This document shows, piece by piece, positions 8,458 through 17,905 of a stretch of DNA of 64,000 bases. Made by a program: the position numbers and the translations under genes. Every line of letters begins with the position of its first letter. The first letter of the stretch is position 1. This stretch comes from Gaiellasilicea sp963811885 (lineage in GTDB: Bacteria; Actinomycetota; Thermoleophilia; Gaiellales; Gaiellaceae): contig CAWETB010000004.1 of assembly GCA_963811885.1 (NCBI GenBank), positions 1-64,000 on the forward strand, given 5' to 3'. Below the pieces are notes generated by a model. That model did not search any database, was not told the DNA's origin, and saw only the letters and a program-made list of their open reading frames with translations.

Positions 8458-10155
8458 GCGTCGCGACGTCGCCGCCGGTGATGTCGTTGCGCGAGTTGGC
8501 CGCGACGCCGATCCGGTAGCGCGACGCCGGGCGGCGGCGAGCCGTCGCGCCAGCGGCGGCTCGCGCGTGGTCCCGAGCAGGACCATCTCGCAGCGCGCAC
8601 TCCTTGGCGCCGCCGTGGTCGGCGCACTGAAGGTCGGTGTCCGTGCCAGATCGGTGCGGTAGACGCGATAGAAGACGTCGCTCGAGCCCGTCGGGGGATG
8701 CGACCAGGTGAGGATCGCGCGACTCGCCGTCGGCCTGGACGTCGACGTCGATCGTCGCTCGTCGACGGGGGTGAGGATCGTTGTCGACGACGATCGCCGT
8801 TCGGGCGGCAGGCCGATCGGGTGCACGAGCGCGACGACGACGAGCGGCACGAGCGCGAGGCATGACGGCGAGGCCGATCACGAGCCTGCGGTCGACGGGA
8901 TGTGGCGGCGCTTGCCGGCCAGCGTGCGTCGCGAGGTAGCGCGCCGAGCGTCGGGACGAGCAGCAGGATCGAGACGGCGAGGAGGAAGTAGGCGGGGAAG
9001 CCAGGCATGAGAAGCGGAAGAAGCTGCCGGATGACGACGGTCGAGAGCCCGTCGTGCCCTTGACGACGAGGAACGACGCCGAACCAGGTCGCGAGCAGCG
9101 CCTGCGCACGGCGGCGAGCGGCGCGCAACGGCGACGGCGCCGGCGATCGGGGCCCACTCGAGCAGGCGCGCGCTCCAGAAGTACTCGCGCAGGTCGTCGA
9201 TGTTGTCGTGCAGGTGCGCCCAGTCGAGATCGACGTACTGGTCGACGCCGGGGCACGCCGGCGACGACCGCGCCGGCAGCCAGGCGCGTCTCCTCGAGCG
9301 CGAACGCCGGCAGCGAGCCGAGCCCGCGCTGCTTCCACAGGGCCAGCGTCAGCAGCGCCGGGCAGCGAGCGCGAGCGCCGAACGGCAGCAGCGGCCGCAG
9401 GTTGCGCGCCAGCGAGCGCCGCAACGATCGGGCGCGGCGACGAAGAGCCCGTTCGACGGCTTCACGCCGATCGCGAAGCCGACCACCAGGCCTGCGGCGA
9501 GCTGTCGAGCGTGCGCCCGGGTCTCGAGCGCGCGCATGAAGAGGAGGGCGCCGACGAGCAGCGAGGACCATCGACTGGAAGTCGACGAGGCCGGTGAGGC
9601 CGAGCGCGCCGGGCAGGAACTGCTCGATGTAGCGCTCGTGGTAGTCGCCGCGCCAGAGCGGGATCACGGCGAACGGCAGCACGACCCAGACGGCGGCGGC
9701 CAGGAGGCCGAAAGCCCGCCCGGCGATCCGCGCCGCCAGGCCGTAGATCGCCCAGAGGGCGAGCGGGCCGAGCACGAGCACGTTGAAGCGCGATCACCGC
9801 GCGGCATCGCGTCGACGAAGCTCGGCCCCGTGAGCCGCATGATGCGGTGCGAGCAGCGAGCGGCCAGCCGTAGCCGACGTAGGTCGGCGCGAACTCGCCG
9901 TCCGCCGAGCAGCCAGCCGGTCGTCATCAGCCAGATCTGGTCGCCGCCCTGGTAGAAGAGCCAGCCGTTGTGGCGCACGGTGAGGGCGAAGGCGAGGATC
10001 GCCAGCCACTGCGCGACCGCGAGCACGGCCGACCGAGCACGAGCGGCCGGCCGACCGCCACGGAGATCCCCCGCTCGACCGCACTCCGCGGCACGCCGCC
10101 CGTACTCGGACAGCGTCGGCAGGAGCCCTGGCTTCGCGGCCTCAGGCGCCTGCAT
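8431..10155 (-). CDS. GT39/ArnT-like integral membrane protein, multiply frameshifted
   Basis: Homologous-looking segments can be chained across all three minus frames: an N-terminus MQAPEAAKPGLLPTLSEYG, a hydrophobic core with HNGWLFYQGGDQIWLMTTGW, RLTGPSFVDAMP, PLWRGDYHERYIEQFLPGA, several more hydrophobic helices, and a C-terminal periplasmic part resembling a fibronectin-III strand pattern (AILTWSHPPTGSSDVFYRVY, then YRIGVAANSRNDITGGDVAT). At least eight single-base shifts interrupt it. The layout (many helices, acidic residues in the first loop, extracytoplasmic tail) suggests a polyprenyl-phosphate-sugar-dependent transferase, but the catalytic loop is not secure. The start overlaps the upstream epimerase stop by 14 bases. 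Confidence 0.6.
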
Positions 10156-11069
10156 GCGCCGTGCGCTGCGAGCGGTACCAGGCGACGGTGCGCTCGAGCC
10201 CGTCGCGCAGCGCCGTCGTCGCCTGCCAGCCGAAGAGCTCGCGGGCGCGGCTCGCGTCGAGGCTCGGCGCGGCTGCCCGTTCGGCATCGACGTGTCCCAG
10301 ACGATCTCGACCCTCGAAGCCGGTGACGTCGGCGATCGTCTCCGCGAGGTCGCGGATCGTCGTCTCGACGCCGGTGCCGAGGTTGACCGGCTCGCGCCCG
10401 TCGTAGCGCTCGGCGGCGAGCACCAGCCCTTCGACGCAGTCGTCGACGTAGAGGAACTCGCGGCTCGGTGACCCGTCGCCCCAGAGCACGACCTCGTCCC
10501 GTCTCGCGTCGACCATCTTGCGGATCAGCGCGGGGATCACGTGCGAGCGTCTCGAGGTCGAAGTTGTCGCCCGGGCCGTAGAGGTTCGCCGGCAGCAGGT
10601 AGGCCGACCGCAGCCCGTACTGCTCGCGATAGGCCTGCGCGCCCATCGAGTACGGCCTTCTTGGCGACGCCGTACGGCGCGTTCGTCTCCTCGGGGAAGC
10701 CGTTCCAGAGCTCGTCCTCGTGGAACGGCACCGGCGTGAACTTCGGATAGCTGCAGACGGTGCCGGCGATCACGAGCTTCTCGACCTCGTGCAGCCGGGA
10801 CTGCTCGAGCACGTGCGCGCCCATCATCAGGTTCGCGTACCAGTAGCGGCCGGGATTGGCGCGGTTCGCGCCGATCCCACCGACCTCGGCCGCGAGGTGG
10901 AAGACGAGCTCCGGGCCGCGCCTCGTCGAAGAGGCGCGCAGCCGCGTCCATCGTCGTCAGGTCGTAGTCGCGCCGTCGCGCGGCGAACGACCTCGTGCCC
11001 GTCCGCCTCGAGCCGCTCGACGAGCCGCGAGCCGACGAAGCCGCCGCCTCCCGTGACCAGCGCTCTCAC
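10142..11069 (-). CDS. GDP-L-fucose synthase-like NAD-dependent epimerase/reductase, frameshifted
   Basis: The Rossmann start VRALVTGGGGFVGSRLVERL is clear. Downstream, split over several frames, are an HLAAEVGGIGANRANP-type segment, KLVIAGTVCSYPKFTPVPF, the active-site region PEETNAPYGVAKKA (Tyr and Lys of the YxxxK motif), YLLPANLYGPGDNFD and SPSREFLYVDDCVEGLVLA. These blocks are diagnostic of GDP-4-keto-6-deoxymannose epimerase/reductase (WcaG) relatives. About five single-base indels break the frame. Its likely role is activated deoxy-sugar supply for the glycan. Confidence 0.75.
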
Positions 11070-11993
11070 GAGGCGAGCCCGGGCTGGTGACGAGGAACGA
11101 CTCCGCGAGCACGTCTTCGAAGCGCTGCGGCGGGCGACTGGACGGCGCGGTTGGCCTGCCGCGCCAGCGGCACCGAGACCGGCCCGACGCGCTTCGGCAG
11201 GACCGCGTAGGCACCGGGCTCGATCGTCAGGCCGCCGCCTTCGCCGCGAGGCCGGTGTCGGCGAGCAGCGACTCGACCTCCCCGCGCGTCCAGAACTTCA
11301 TGAAGTGCGGCGGGCGGAAGCGCTCCGGCTTCAGCCGCAGCAGCAGGTTCGTCGGGTTGTGCGCGTTCGGGAAGGAGACGTCGAAGACGAAGTGGCCGCC
11401 CGGCTTCAGCGTGCGCGCGATCTCGGCGACGGCGTCGCGGACGAACCGCTTGCCCATGTGCAGGAAGACGGCGCTCGTGATCGCGAGGTCGACGCTGTCG
11501 TCCTCGAGCGGCAGCGCGTCGGCGGAGGCGCAGATCGGGTAGAGCCGGCTCTCCGGCGCCGGCGCGAAGCGGTCGCGGTACTCGACGAAGCGCTCGAGCA
11601 TCGTCGCGGAGATGTCGACCGCGCAGTAGGTCGACCACGTGACGTCGCGCTCGCGGGCGAGGTAGAGCGGGATCCGCCCGTAGCCGGCGCCGATCTCGAG
11701 CACGGTGCCGAAGTGGCGCCCCCGCGGGAACCGCTGCCAGACGGGCGCGATCTTGCCGGTGAGCGTCCCGTAGTCGACGCTCTCGGTCTGGCCGGCCGCG
11801 ATCGCGGAGCGGACGTGGTCCTCGGCCGCCTCGTCCTCCCAGCGGCGGCGGTAGTCGGACGACTCGGCTGCGTCAGCGCGGTGGTAGATCCCGTCGTGCT
11901 CGGACGAGCTCCTGTGTGCGAAGCCGCTCCAGGCTTCCGAGCGTGCTCAACGCCAAGGGAGTCCTGCGAATTAGGCGGCGTGACTTCGTCCAT
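11066..11993 (-). CDS. SAM-dependent methyltransferase, frameshifted
   Basis: A class I methyltransferase core is visible at 11227-11703: VLEIGAGYGRIPLYLA (motif I), YCAVDISATMLERF, ADALPLEDDSVDLAITSAVF and RTLKPGGHFVFDVSFPNAHN. N-terminal sequence from ATG 11993 (MDEVTPPNSQDSLG) and the C-terminal part (EDVLAESFLVTSPG) lie in other frames, so at least three indels are present. The stop overlaps the GTG of the epimerase gene, making a minus-strand run of methyltransferase, epimerase and membrane transferase. The substrate is probably a sugar or glycolipid in the locus; this is inference. Confidence 0.7.
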
Positions 11994-12095
11994 GCGCGGT
12001 TGCTTACGTTTCGTGATTGGTCTGATTCATGCACAGAAAAGCGCCAGCGGCGCTCGTGCAAGCCTACTCGGCAGGCGCAAGACGTCGGCTCAGGC

Positions 12096-12101
12096 TAGGA
12101 T
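12096..12101 (+). promoter_or_regulatory. -10 box TAGGAT upstream of the GT39-like gene
   Basis: It lies 8 bases before GTG 12110 and 3 before GTG 12105, so it favours the second GTG as start. Confidence 0.35.
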
Positions 12102-12109
12102 CGCGTGCC

Positions 12110-13657
12110 GTGTCGCAAGAGCCACTGGCCAGCGGGACTGCGAGACGGGAGGGGCGGCCGTCGCCCGGATGGCTTGCTCGGCCGGGACTCGTGCGTTGCG
12201 GCAGGTGTTGTACTCGCGATCGCCTCACTCCATTTGTGGATCGATCCGTCGAATCCACCGGGCTTCCATCGGGACGAGGCTTCCATTGCCTACAACGCCT
12301 CGACGATCTCAACGTCGCTGCGGGATGAGCACGGTGGTCTTCTGCCGCTGTACATCGAGTCGTTCGGGGACTACAAGAGCCCCGTCTTCGTATACGCGCT
12401 CGCCGGCCTGTTCCGGCTGACAGGCCCGAGCTCGGAAGTCGCTCGAGGTCTTGGACGCGGTCGGCGTCTCTTGTGGCAGTCCTGCTGCTCGGCCTCTCGC
12501 GATACCGGCGAACGCGGGACATCCGCGTGGCGGCCGCGGTGGTTGCGCTTGGAGGGTTGTCGCCCATGGCTCTTTGAACTGGGCCGGGTTGCGGTCGAGG
12601 TGACATTGGAGCCGCTCGTCATGGTTGTCCTGCTGCTCGTGCTGGAAGACGCGTCGCGCAGGAACCGCTGGGGCGTGGTGCATGGTGTCGCCGCAGGTGC
12701 CGTGCTCGCGTCTCTTGGCGTACACATACGCAGGAGCACGACTGCTCGCCCGCTCCTCGCAGCGTCGCTCGTCGTGTTCGCGCGACGCGGAGCGGCTGCG
12801 ATGGCTCGCCGCGGCTTGGGCGACGTTCGTCATCGTGCTGATCCCCTTGATCGCCTATGCGTTCCGTCATCCGGGCGCGCTCAGCGCACGGTTCAATCAC
12901 ACGACATTCGTCAAGGACGGCATGTCGAGCTGGGAGGTGGTGCGGACGTTTGTCGGCAACTACGCGACCGACATCAGCCTGTGGTCGTACGTCACCGGGG
13001 GAGATCCGAAGCCGCACATCCACATTGCGGGGACGGGAATGCTGCTGGCCGCGGGTGTAGTCCTCGCTGCGGCAGGTGCGGTGCTCTGGGTGCGAGCCGT
13101 CACGGGAAGACCGGTGGGCCGCGTTCGTCCTTCTCGCGACAGTCCTCGCTCCGATCCCGGCGGCGCTGACGGCCGACCGGATGAACGGCTACCGGCTCGC
13201 GCTCCTCCCGATCATGCTCGTGGTTCTGGCGATCCCGGCTCTCGCAGCGCTCGTGCAGTGGGCGGCTCGTGATCGTCGAGGGCTCGTCGTGGTCGGCATG
13301 CTCACGGCCGTCGCACTGGTGCAGTTCGCGGGCTTCCTCTCGACGTATCGCGAGAAGGGAGGGTTGGCTCGCGCGGAGCTCTACGAAGCCGGGGTTACCG
13401 GATCTGCTCGCAGCAGGCGTTCGCGAACGGTGCTGTCTGTGTACATGGACATCGACGATCCGCGAGCGCACGCTCACGCGCGCTGGTACGCCGCGACCCA
13501 CGAGATCTCCCAGGACCGGGTTGTCGTCCTGTCGGACGGCGGTGTGCCGCCGGACGGCTCGATCGTCTTCGGCCGGGCACAGGCGTGCGACTTCGAGTGC
13601 ACTGAGTTCGCACGCTCGGATACGTACTGGCTGGCTAGGGCGCGGGTGCCGAGCTAA
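12110..13657 (+). CDS. GT39/ArnT-like membrane glycosyltransferase, frameshifted
   Basis: Membrane protein of about 515 residues read across three frames. Near the N-terminus, after the first helix (VVLAIASLHLWIDPSNPP), comes GFHRDEASIAYNA; an Asp-Glu pair in this first extracytoplasmic loop is the catalytic signature of GT-C enzymes (PMT/ArnT). Further blocks are SFGDYKSPVFVYALAGLF, YAFRHPGALSARFN and RMNGYRLALLPIMLVVLAIP, with a soluble C-terminal tail. Frames change near 12190, 12500, 12620 and 13110. The gene has visibly more A/T-containing codons than its neighbours, which may mean transfer from another background. It is convergent with the dehydratase at 13635, overlapping by 23 bases. 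Confidence 0.65.
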
Positions 13658-14792
13658 CCCGCGCCGCGACCGGGTCGAGCCAGTCGACGCGTCCGATCCA
13701 GCGGTCGCGGTGCTCGGCGTACCACTGGATCGTCCGCAGGACGCCTTCCTCCCACGACACCTTCGGCTCCCAGCCGGTCTCGCGGTTCAGCTTCTCGTAG
13801 CCGACGCGGAGCGCCATCACGTCCGTGACGCCGGGCCGCAGGCGGCCCTCGTCGATGACGATGTGGCGGTCGTCGGGCCAGAAGCCGTGCTCGACGCCGG
13901 TGCGCAGGATCAGATCGGCCCAGTCGGCCATCGAGATGTTCGAGCCCTGGCCGTAGACGTAGACGTCGCCCGGGACGCCCTTCGCGGCGACGGTGAGGTG
14001 GCCGCGGACGCCGTCGGTGCAGAAGCAGAAGTCGCGCAGCGGCTCGAGCGCGCCGAGCTCGATCCCGGGCCGTGTGAGCGCCTGGGTGATGATCGTGCCG
14101 GTCACGTAGCGCGGGTTCTGGCGCGGCCCGTAGTTGTTGAACATCCGCGTGACGACGCCGGGGACGCCGAACGCGTCGTGGTAGTTCATCGTCAGGAAGT
14201 CGGCGGCGACCTTCGCGGTCGCGTAGATCGACTTCGGGTTGATCGGCGAGCGCTCGTGCAGGATCAGCCCGCCCGCGTCGTCGAAGTCGTGGTGGTGCGC
14301 GACGTTCTCGCGCACATTGCCGTACTCCTCCGAGGTGCCGGCCGTGTCGAACTTCTCCAGCTCGAGCCCCCAGTCGACGACGGACTGGAGCAGGTTCAGC
14401 GTCCCGATCGTGTTCGCCATCATCGTCTCGTACGGCCGGTGCCACGACTCGCCGACGTGGGCCTGGGCGCCGAGGTGGAAGACGTACGGCTTGTCCGAGA
14501 CCGTGTCGCGCAGCTCCTTGATCAGGTAGTCGATCGACGTCTTGTCGGTCAGGTCGGCGAACTTCACCTTCAGCCGGTTGCGCAGGTGCGAGATGTTGTT
14601 GAGCGCGCCGCTCGAGGTCGCGCGCACGAAGGCGTGGACGTCGGCGCCGATCTCGACGAGCGCGTCCGTCAGGTGCGAGCCCATGAAGCCGTCGGCGCCC
14701 GTGACCAGCACGGTGCGCCCGGCGTAGGCGTCGCCGAACTCGCGACGGAGGTCGGCGAGGGCGTTCTCGGTCCAGATCGGGTCGGTGCTCAT
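13635..14792 (-). CDS. NAD-dependent sugar-nucleotide dehydratase/epimerase (GDP-mannose 4,6-dehydratase-like SDR)
   Basis: 385 residues, uninterrupted. A short N-terminal extension precedes the Rossmann motif TVLVTGADGFMGSHLTDALV. Other marks are VFHLGAQAHVGESWHRP, TAGTSEEYGNV, the catalytic pair in SIYATAKVAADFL, and MFNNYGPRQNPRYVTGTI, all typical of extended SDR enzymes acting on NDP-hexoses. The start ATG 14792 is chosen because it begins the conserved protein and lies only 20 bases from the divergent flippase gene. The product would supply a 4-keto-6-deoxy or epimerised sugar; the exact substrate cannot be read from sequence. Confidence 0.88.
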   Translation of the reverse strand: MSTDPIWTENALADLRREFGDAYAGRTVLVTGADGFMGSHLTDALVEIGADVHAFVRATSSGALNNISHLRNRLKVKFADLTDKTSIDYLIKELRDTVSDKPYVFHLGAQAHVGESWHRPYETMMANTIGTLNLLQSVVDWGLELEKFDTAGTSEEYGNVRENVAHHHDFDDAGGLILHERSPINPKSIYATAKVAADFLTMNYHDAFGVPGVVTRMFNNYGPRQNPRYVTGTIITQALTRPGIELGALEPLRDFCFCTDGVRGHLTVAAKGVPGDVYVYGQGSNISMADWADLILRTGVEHGFWPDDRHIVIDEGRLRPGVTDVMALRVGYEKLNRETGWEPKVSWEEGVLRTIQWYAEHRDRWIGRVDWLDPVAARVSSAPAP

Positions 14793-14798
14793 ACGGAA

Positions 14799-14804
14799 TA
14801 CGCT
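14799..14804 (+). promoter_or_regulatory. -10 box TACGCT of the flippase gene
   Basis: It sits 7 bases before GTG 14812, within the 19-base gap between divergent genes, so the transcript should start at or next to the start codon. Confidence 0.5.
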
Positions 14805-14811
14805 TGCGCGC

Positions 14812-16291
14812 GTGGCCAAGCCTAGCGCCCGGGCACCCCGGAGCATCCTCTCCAGCGGTCTTCTGACTGCGCTCTCGCTGGCCGTCGTCACCGGCCTCTC
14901 GGCCGCGGTCGGTGTCGTGATCGCGCGGGAGTTCGGCCGCGGTGTCGAGACCGACGGGTTCTTCGCCGCCTACAGCGTCTTCCTCGTCTTCGTCCTCGCC
15001 GCCAGCGCGGTGCAGGGTCGCGGTGCTGCCGAGTCTCGCGCGCGCCCGCGCCGCCGGCACGTTCGGGAGCGTCCTCTCCTCGTACGCGCTGGCGCTCGCG
15101 CTCGTCGCGGTGCCTGCGATCGCGCTCGGCGTCCTGGCGAACGACTGGACCGCGGAGCAGCTCGCCGGCGGACTGCCGCCGATTGCGCAGGAGACGGCCG
15201 CGGACGCACTCGTGTTCCTCGTCCCCGCGGCGATCGCGCACCTCTACGCGGCGCTCGCGGCGAGCGGGCTCGCTGCGTTCGACAGCTACGGCACCGCGGC
15301 CGCCGGCTACGCGCTCGGGAGCATCCTCGGGCTGGCCGTGATCCTCTGGCGGGTCGACGAGGACGGGATCGTCGCGTGCGCCTGGGGGCCGCTCGTGAAC
15401 GGGGTCGTGACGCTCTCGGTGCCGCTGATCGGGCTGGCGCTGCGCGCCGATTGGGGACGCCGCGTCGCGGTCGACATCGGTGCCCGCTTTGCCGAGTTGG
15501 CGCGCGCTACGGCGCTGCCGATCGTGCTCCAGGCGTTCTTCGTCGTCTGCCTCCGCTTCGTCAGCGGCCTCGGGACGGGCTCGGTGACGAGCTTCACCTA
15601 CGCGTACTTCGTCGCGGCGGCGCTCGTCGCGGTGACGGCGTCCTCGCTCGGCCTGGTCTCGAGCGTGCCGCTCACGCGCGCCTCGCTCTCGGACGAGCGC
15701 GCGTCGCGCCACGTCGTCAGCACGTCGCTGGTCTCGTTCGCGGCCGTCGCGGCTGCGGCAGGCGTCTTCGCCCTCGTCGGCGAGCGCATCGTCCACGCGG
15801 CGCTCGGATCGCATTACGAAGGCGCCGCCGGTGACGAGATCGGCCGCCTGATCGTGCTGCTCGGCCCGTGGATGGCGGTGTCGATCGGCGTCACGATCAC
15901 GTTCCCGATGCTCTTCGTCGCGAACAAGGCCCGGCGCCTGCCGCTGCTCGCGATCGGCGCGCTGCTTCTCGACGTCGTGCTGACGTGGACCGCAGTCGAC
16001 GCGTTCGAGCTGGACGGCGCGGCCCTGGCGCTGACGGTCTCGACGCTCGTCGTGCTCGCCGTCCTGCTCGTGCTGCTCTCGCCGCGCGTGCTGGCCGAGA
16101 GCGGCCGGCGGCTCGCACTGGGCGCGGCGGCGATCGGCGCGCTCGCGCTCGTCTCCTTCGCCGTGCCCGCCCGGGTGCTGCCGGACACGGCGGCGGCCGT
16201 CGTCGGCGTCGCGGCCTTCGCGGCGCTGCTCGTCGCCGTCCGCGACCGCGGCCTGCAGCAGGCGTGGAGCTACCTGAGAACGCTGGACTAG
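14812..16291 (+). CDS. Polysaccharide/lipid-linked oligosaccharide flippase (MurJ/Wzx-like), one frameshift
   Basis: About 490 residues with roughly 13-14 hydrophobic helices, the architecture of MOP-superfamily flippases. The N-terminus SILSSGLLTALSLAVVTGLS and the following AREFGRGVETDGFFAAYSVF match the first helices of MurJ/MviN-type proteins. The frame shifts by one base near 15020, after which the rest is continuous to the stop at 16291. It would move the undecaprenyl-linked repeat unit across the membrane. Note that an ABC exporter (33062, 36569) is also present, so two export routes may coexist. Confidence 0.75.
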
Positions 16292-16294
16292 ACT
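16289..16294 (+). promoter_or_regulatory. -10 box TAGACT of the methyltransferase gene
   Basis: The box overlaps the stop codon of the flippase gene and ends 6 bases before GTG 16301, fitting a leaderless transcript. Confidence 0.5.
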
Positions 16295-16300
16295 CCCCGC

Positions 16301-17035
16301 GTGCTGCGCGACCTCGTGAAGCGGGCGCTCGGCGCCGCAGGGCGGACGGGGGTCGGCAAGAACCTCGTCAACGCCGCCGTCCAGGCGGATCCCGGCCTGA
16401 AGCGATACCCGAGCGTGGAACGGTGGCCGGAGTCGCTCGACGGCTTCGAGGATCTCGCCTTCCTCTTCTCCTCGAACCAGCTCAGCCACGGGATCGCGTC
16501 GCTCCAGCTCGACGAGGCGGCGCTGCTCTACCGGCTCGCGAAGCACGCGGCTCCGGGCGCAGCGATCGCCGAGATCGGCCGCTTCAAGGGCGGCACGACG
16601 CTGATGCTCGCGAGCGCGCTCCCCGACGGTGCGGAGCTCTGGTCGTACGACCTCCACGTCGCGCTCCGCGCCGACATGAGCGGGCCGCGGCTGGACGCGG
16701 AGCTGCGCACGGCGCTCGATCGCTACGGCCTCTCGGACCGCGTCCACCTCGTCGTCGGCGACTCCCGGACCGCCGAGCCGCCGCCGCGTCCGTGCGCGCT
16801 CGTCTTCGTCGACGGCGACCACACCTACGAGGGCGCGCGCGCCGACTACGAGCGCTGGCGCGAGCTGGTCGCGCCGGGCGGCGACATCCTCTTCCACGAT
16901 GCCGTCGACGTCGGCGGCTACGGGAACCACTACCCGGGGATCGCGCGGCTGGTGGGGGAGATCGAACGCGACGACGCCGGCCTCGAGCGGCAGCCGAACG
17001 CCGGCTCGATCGCACACTTCACGCGCCGCCCGTGA
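16301..17035 (+). CDS. Class I SAM-dependent methyltransferase (Methyltransf_24 type)
   Basis: 244 residues. Motif I is AAIAEIGRFKGGTTLMLASA, followed by ELWSYDLHV, HLVVGDSRTAEP, the acidic motif CALVFVDGDHTYEGARADYE and a C-terminal GGDILFHDAVD. This VDGDH block is characteristic of Methyltransf_24 enzymes found in polysaccharide and natural-product loci, which often methylate sugars. The gene is intact. Its stop TGA shares one base with the ATG of the GT2 gene (17035). Confidence 0.85.
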   Translation: MLRDLVKRALGAAGRTGVGKNLVNAAVQADPGLKRYPSVERWPESLDGFEDLAFLFSSNQLSHGIASLQLDEAALLYRLAKHAAPGAAIAEIGRFKGGTTLMLASALPDGAELWSYDLHVALRADMSGPRLDAELRTALDRYGLSDRVHLVVGDSRTAEPPPRPCALVFVDGDHTYEGARADYERWRELVAPGGDILFHDAVDVGGYGNHYPGIARLVGEIERDDAGLERQPNAGSIAHFTRRP

Positions 17036-17895
17036 TGCGGCTCGTCGCGGTCGTCCTCTCGTACAACGGGCGCGACGACACACTGGCGGCGCTCGAGTCG
17101 CTGCGGGGGATCGAGACGGTCGTGGTCGACAACGGCTCGGCCGACGGCTCGGCGGCTGCGGTCGCGGAGCGCTTCCCCGAGGTCGAGCTCGTCCGTGCGG
17201 GCGTCAACCTCGGCTTCGCGGGCGGCAACAACGTCGGGATCAGGCGTGCGCTCGACCGGGGCGCCGAGTGGGTCCTGCTGCGTGAACAACGACGCGCTGG
17301 TCGAGCCGGGCCTCGTCGAGGCGCTGAGCGCGGCGGCGGCGGCGCGGCCCGATGCGGGCGTGCTCGCGTGCAAGGTGCTCTTCGCCGACTCCGACCGGCT
17401 CTGGTACGCGGGCGCCGGCTTCGACCCGATCCTCGGGCGCAGCCGGCACGAGGGCTTCGGCGAGCCCGATGCGCCCGGCGCCCTGGCGGACACGCGCCGC
17501 GCGACCGGCGCCGCGATGGCCGTCTCGCGCGCGGCGATCGAGGCCGCCGGCCTCCTCGACGAGGAGCTCTTCCTCTACGCCGAGGATCTCGAGTGGAGCC
17601 TGCGCATCGCCGAGGCCGGCTTCGCCGTCGTCTACGTGCCCGGAGGCGACAGTGCGGCACCGCGTCTCCGCGGCCGACGGGCGGCGCCGGCTCGCCGACG
17701 ACGAGCTACTACGAGACGCGCAACATGCTCGCGGTCGTCGAGCGCTACCGGCCGCTGCCGCGCGGCCTGACGGGGCTCCGCCGCGGGCTCGTCGTCGCGC
17801 CACGGGTGCTGCTCGCGGCGCGACGGCCGGCCTCGGCCCAGGCGGCGCTGCGGGGCTGGCGGGACTATCGCCGCGGCCGGATGGGCCGTCGCTAG
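17035..17895 (+). CDS. GT2 glycosyltransferase, rhamnosyltransferase-like, three single-base insertions
   Basis: Predicted 285 residues. N-terminal VAVVLSYNGRDDTLAALESL, VVVDNGSADGSA and GVNLGFAGGNNVGIRRALD match WbbL/RfbN-type GT2 enzymes. After an extra base near 17280 the frame continues with VNNDALVEPGLVEAL (the metal-binding site). After another near 17647 it continues with ATVRHRVSAA, and after a third near 17688 with GGAGSPTTSYYETRNMLAVV. All three inserted bases are G. The conserved blocks on both sides of each shift argue that the native gene is functional. Confidence 0.78.
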   Translation: MRLVAVVLSYNGRDDTLAALESLRGIETVVVDNGSADGSAAAVAERFPEVELVRAGVNLGFAGGNNVGIRRALDRGAEWVLLREQRRAGRAGPRRGAERGGGGAARCGRARVQGALRRLRPALVRGRRLRPDPRAQPARGLRRARCARRPGGHAPRDRRRDGRLARGDRGRRPPRRGALPLRRGSRVEPAHRRGRLRRRLRARRRQCGTASPRPTGGAGSPTTSYYETRNMLAVVERYRPLPRGLTGLRRGLVVAPRVLLAARRPASAQAALRGWRDYRRGRMGRR

Positions 17896-17898
17896 CCT
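17893..17898 (+). promoter_or_regulatory. -10 box TAGCCT of the double methyltransferase gene
   Basis: The box overlaps the stop codon of the GT2 gene and ends 7 bases before GTG 17906. Confidence 0.5.
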
Positions 17899-17905
17899 CT
17901 CCGCC

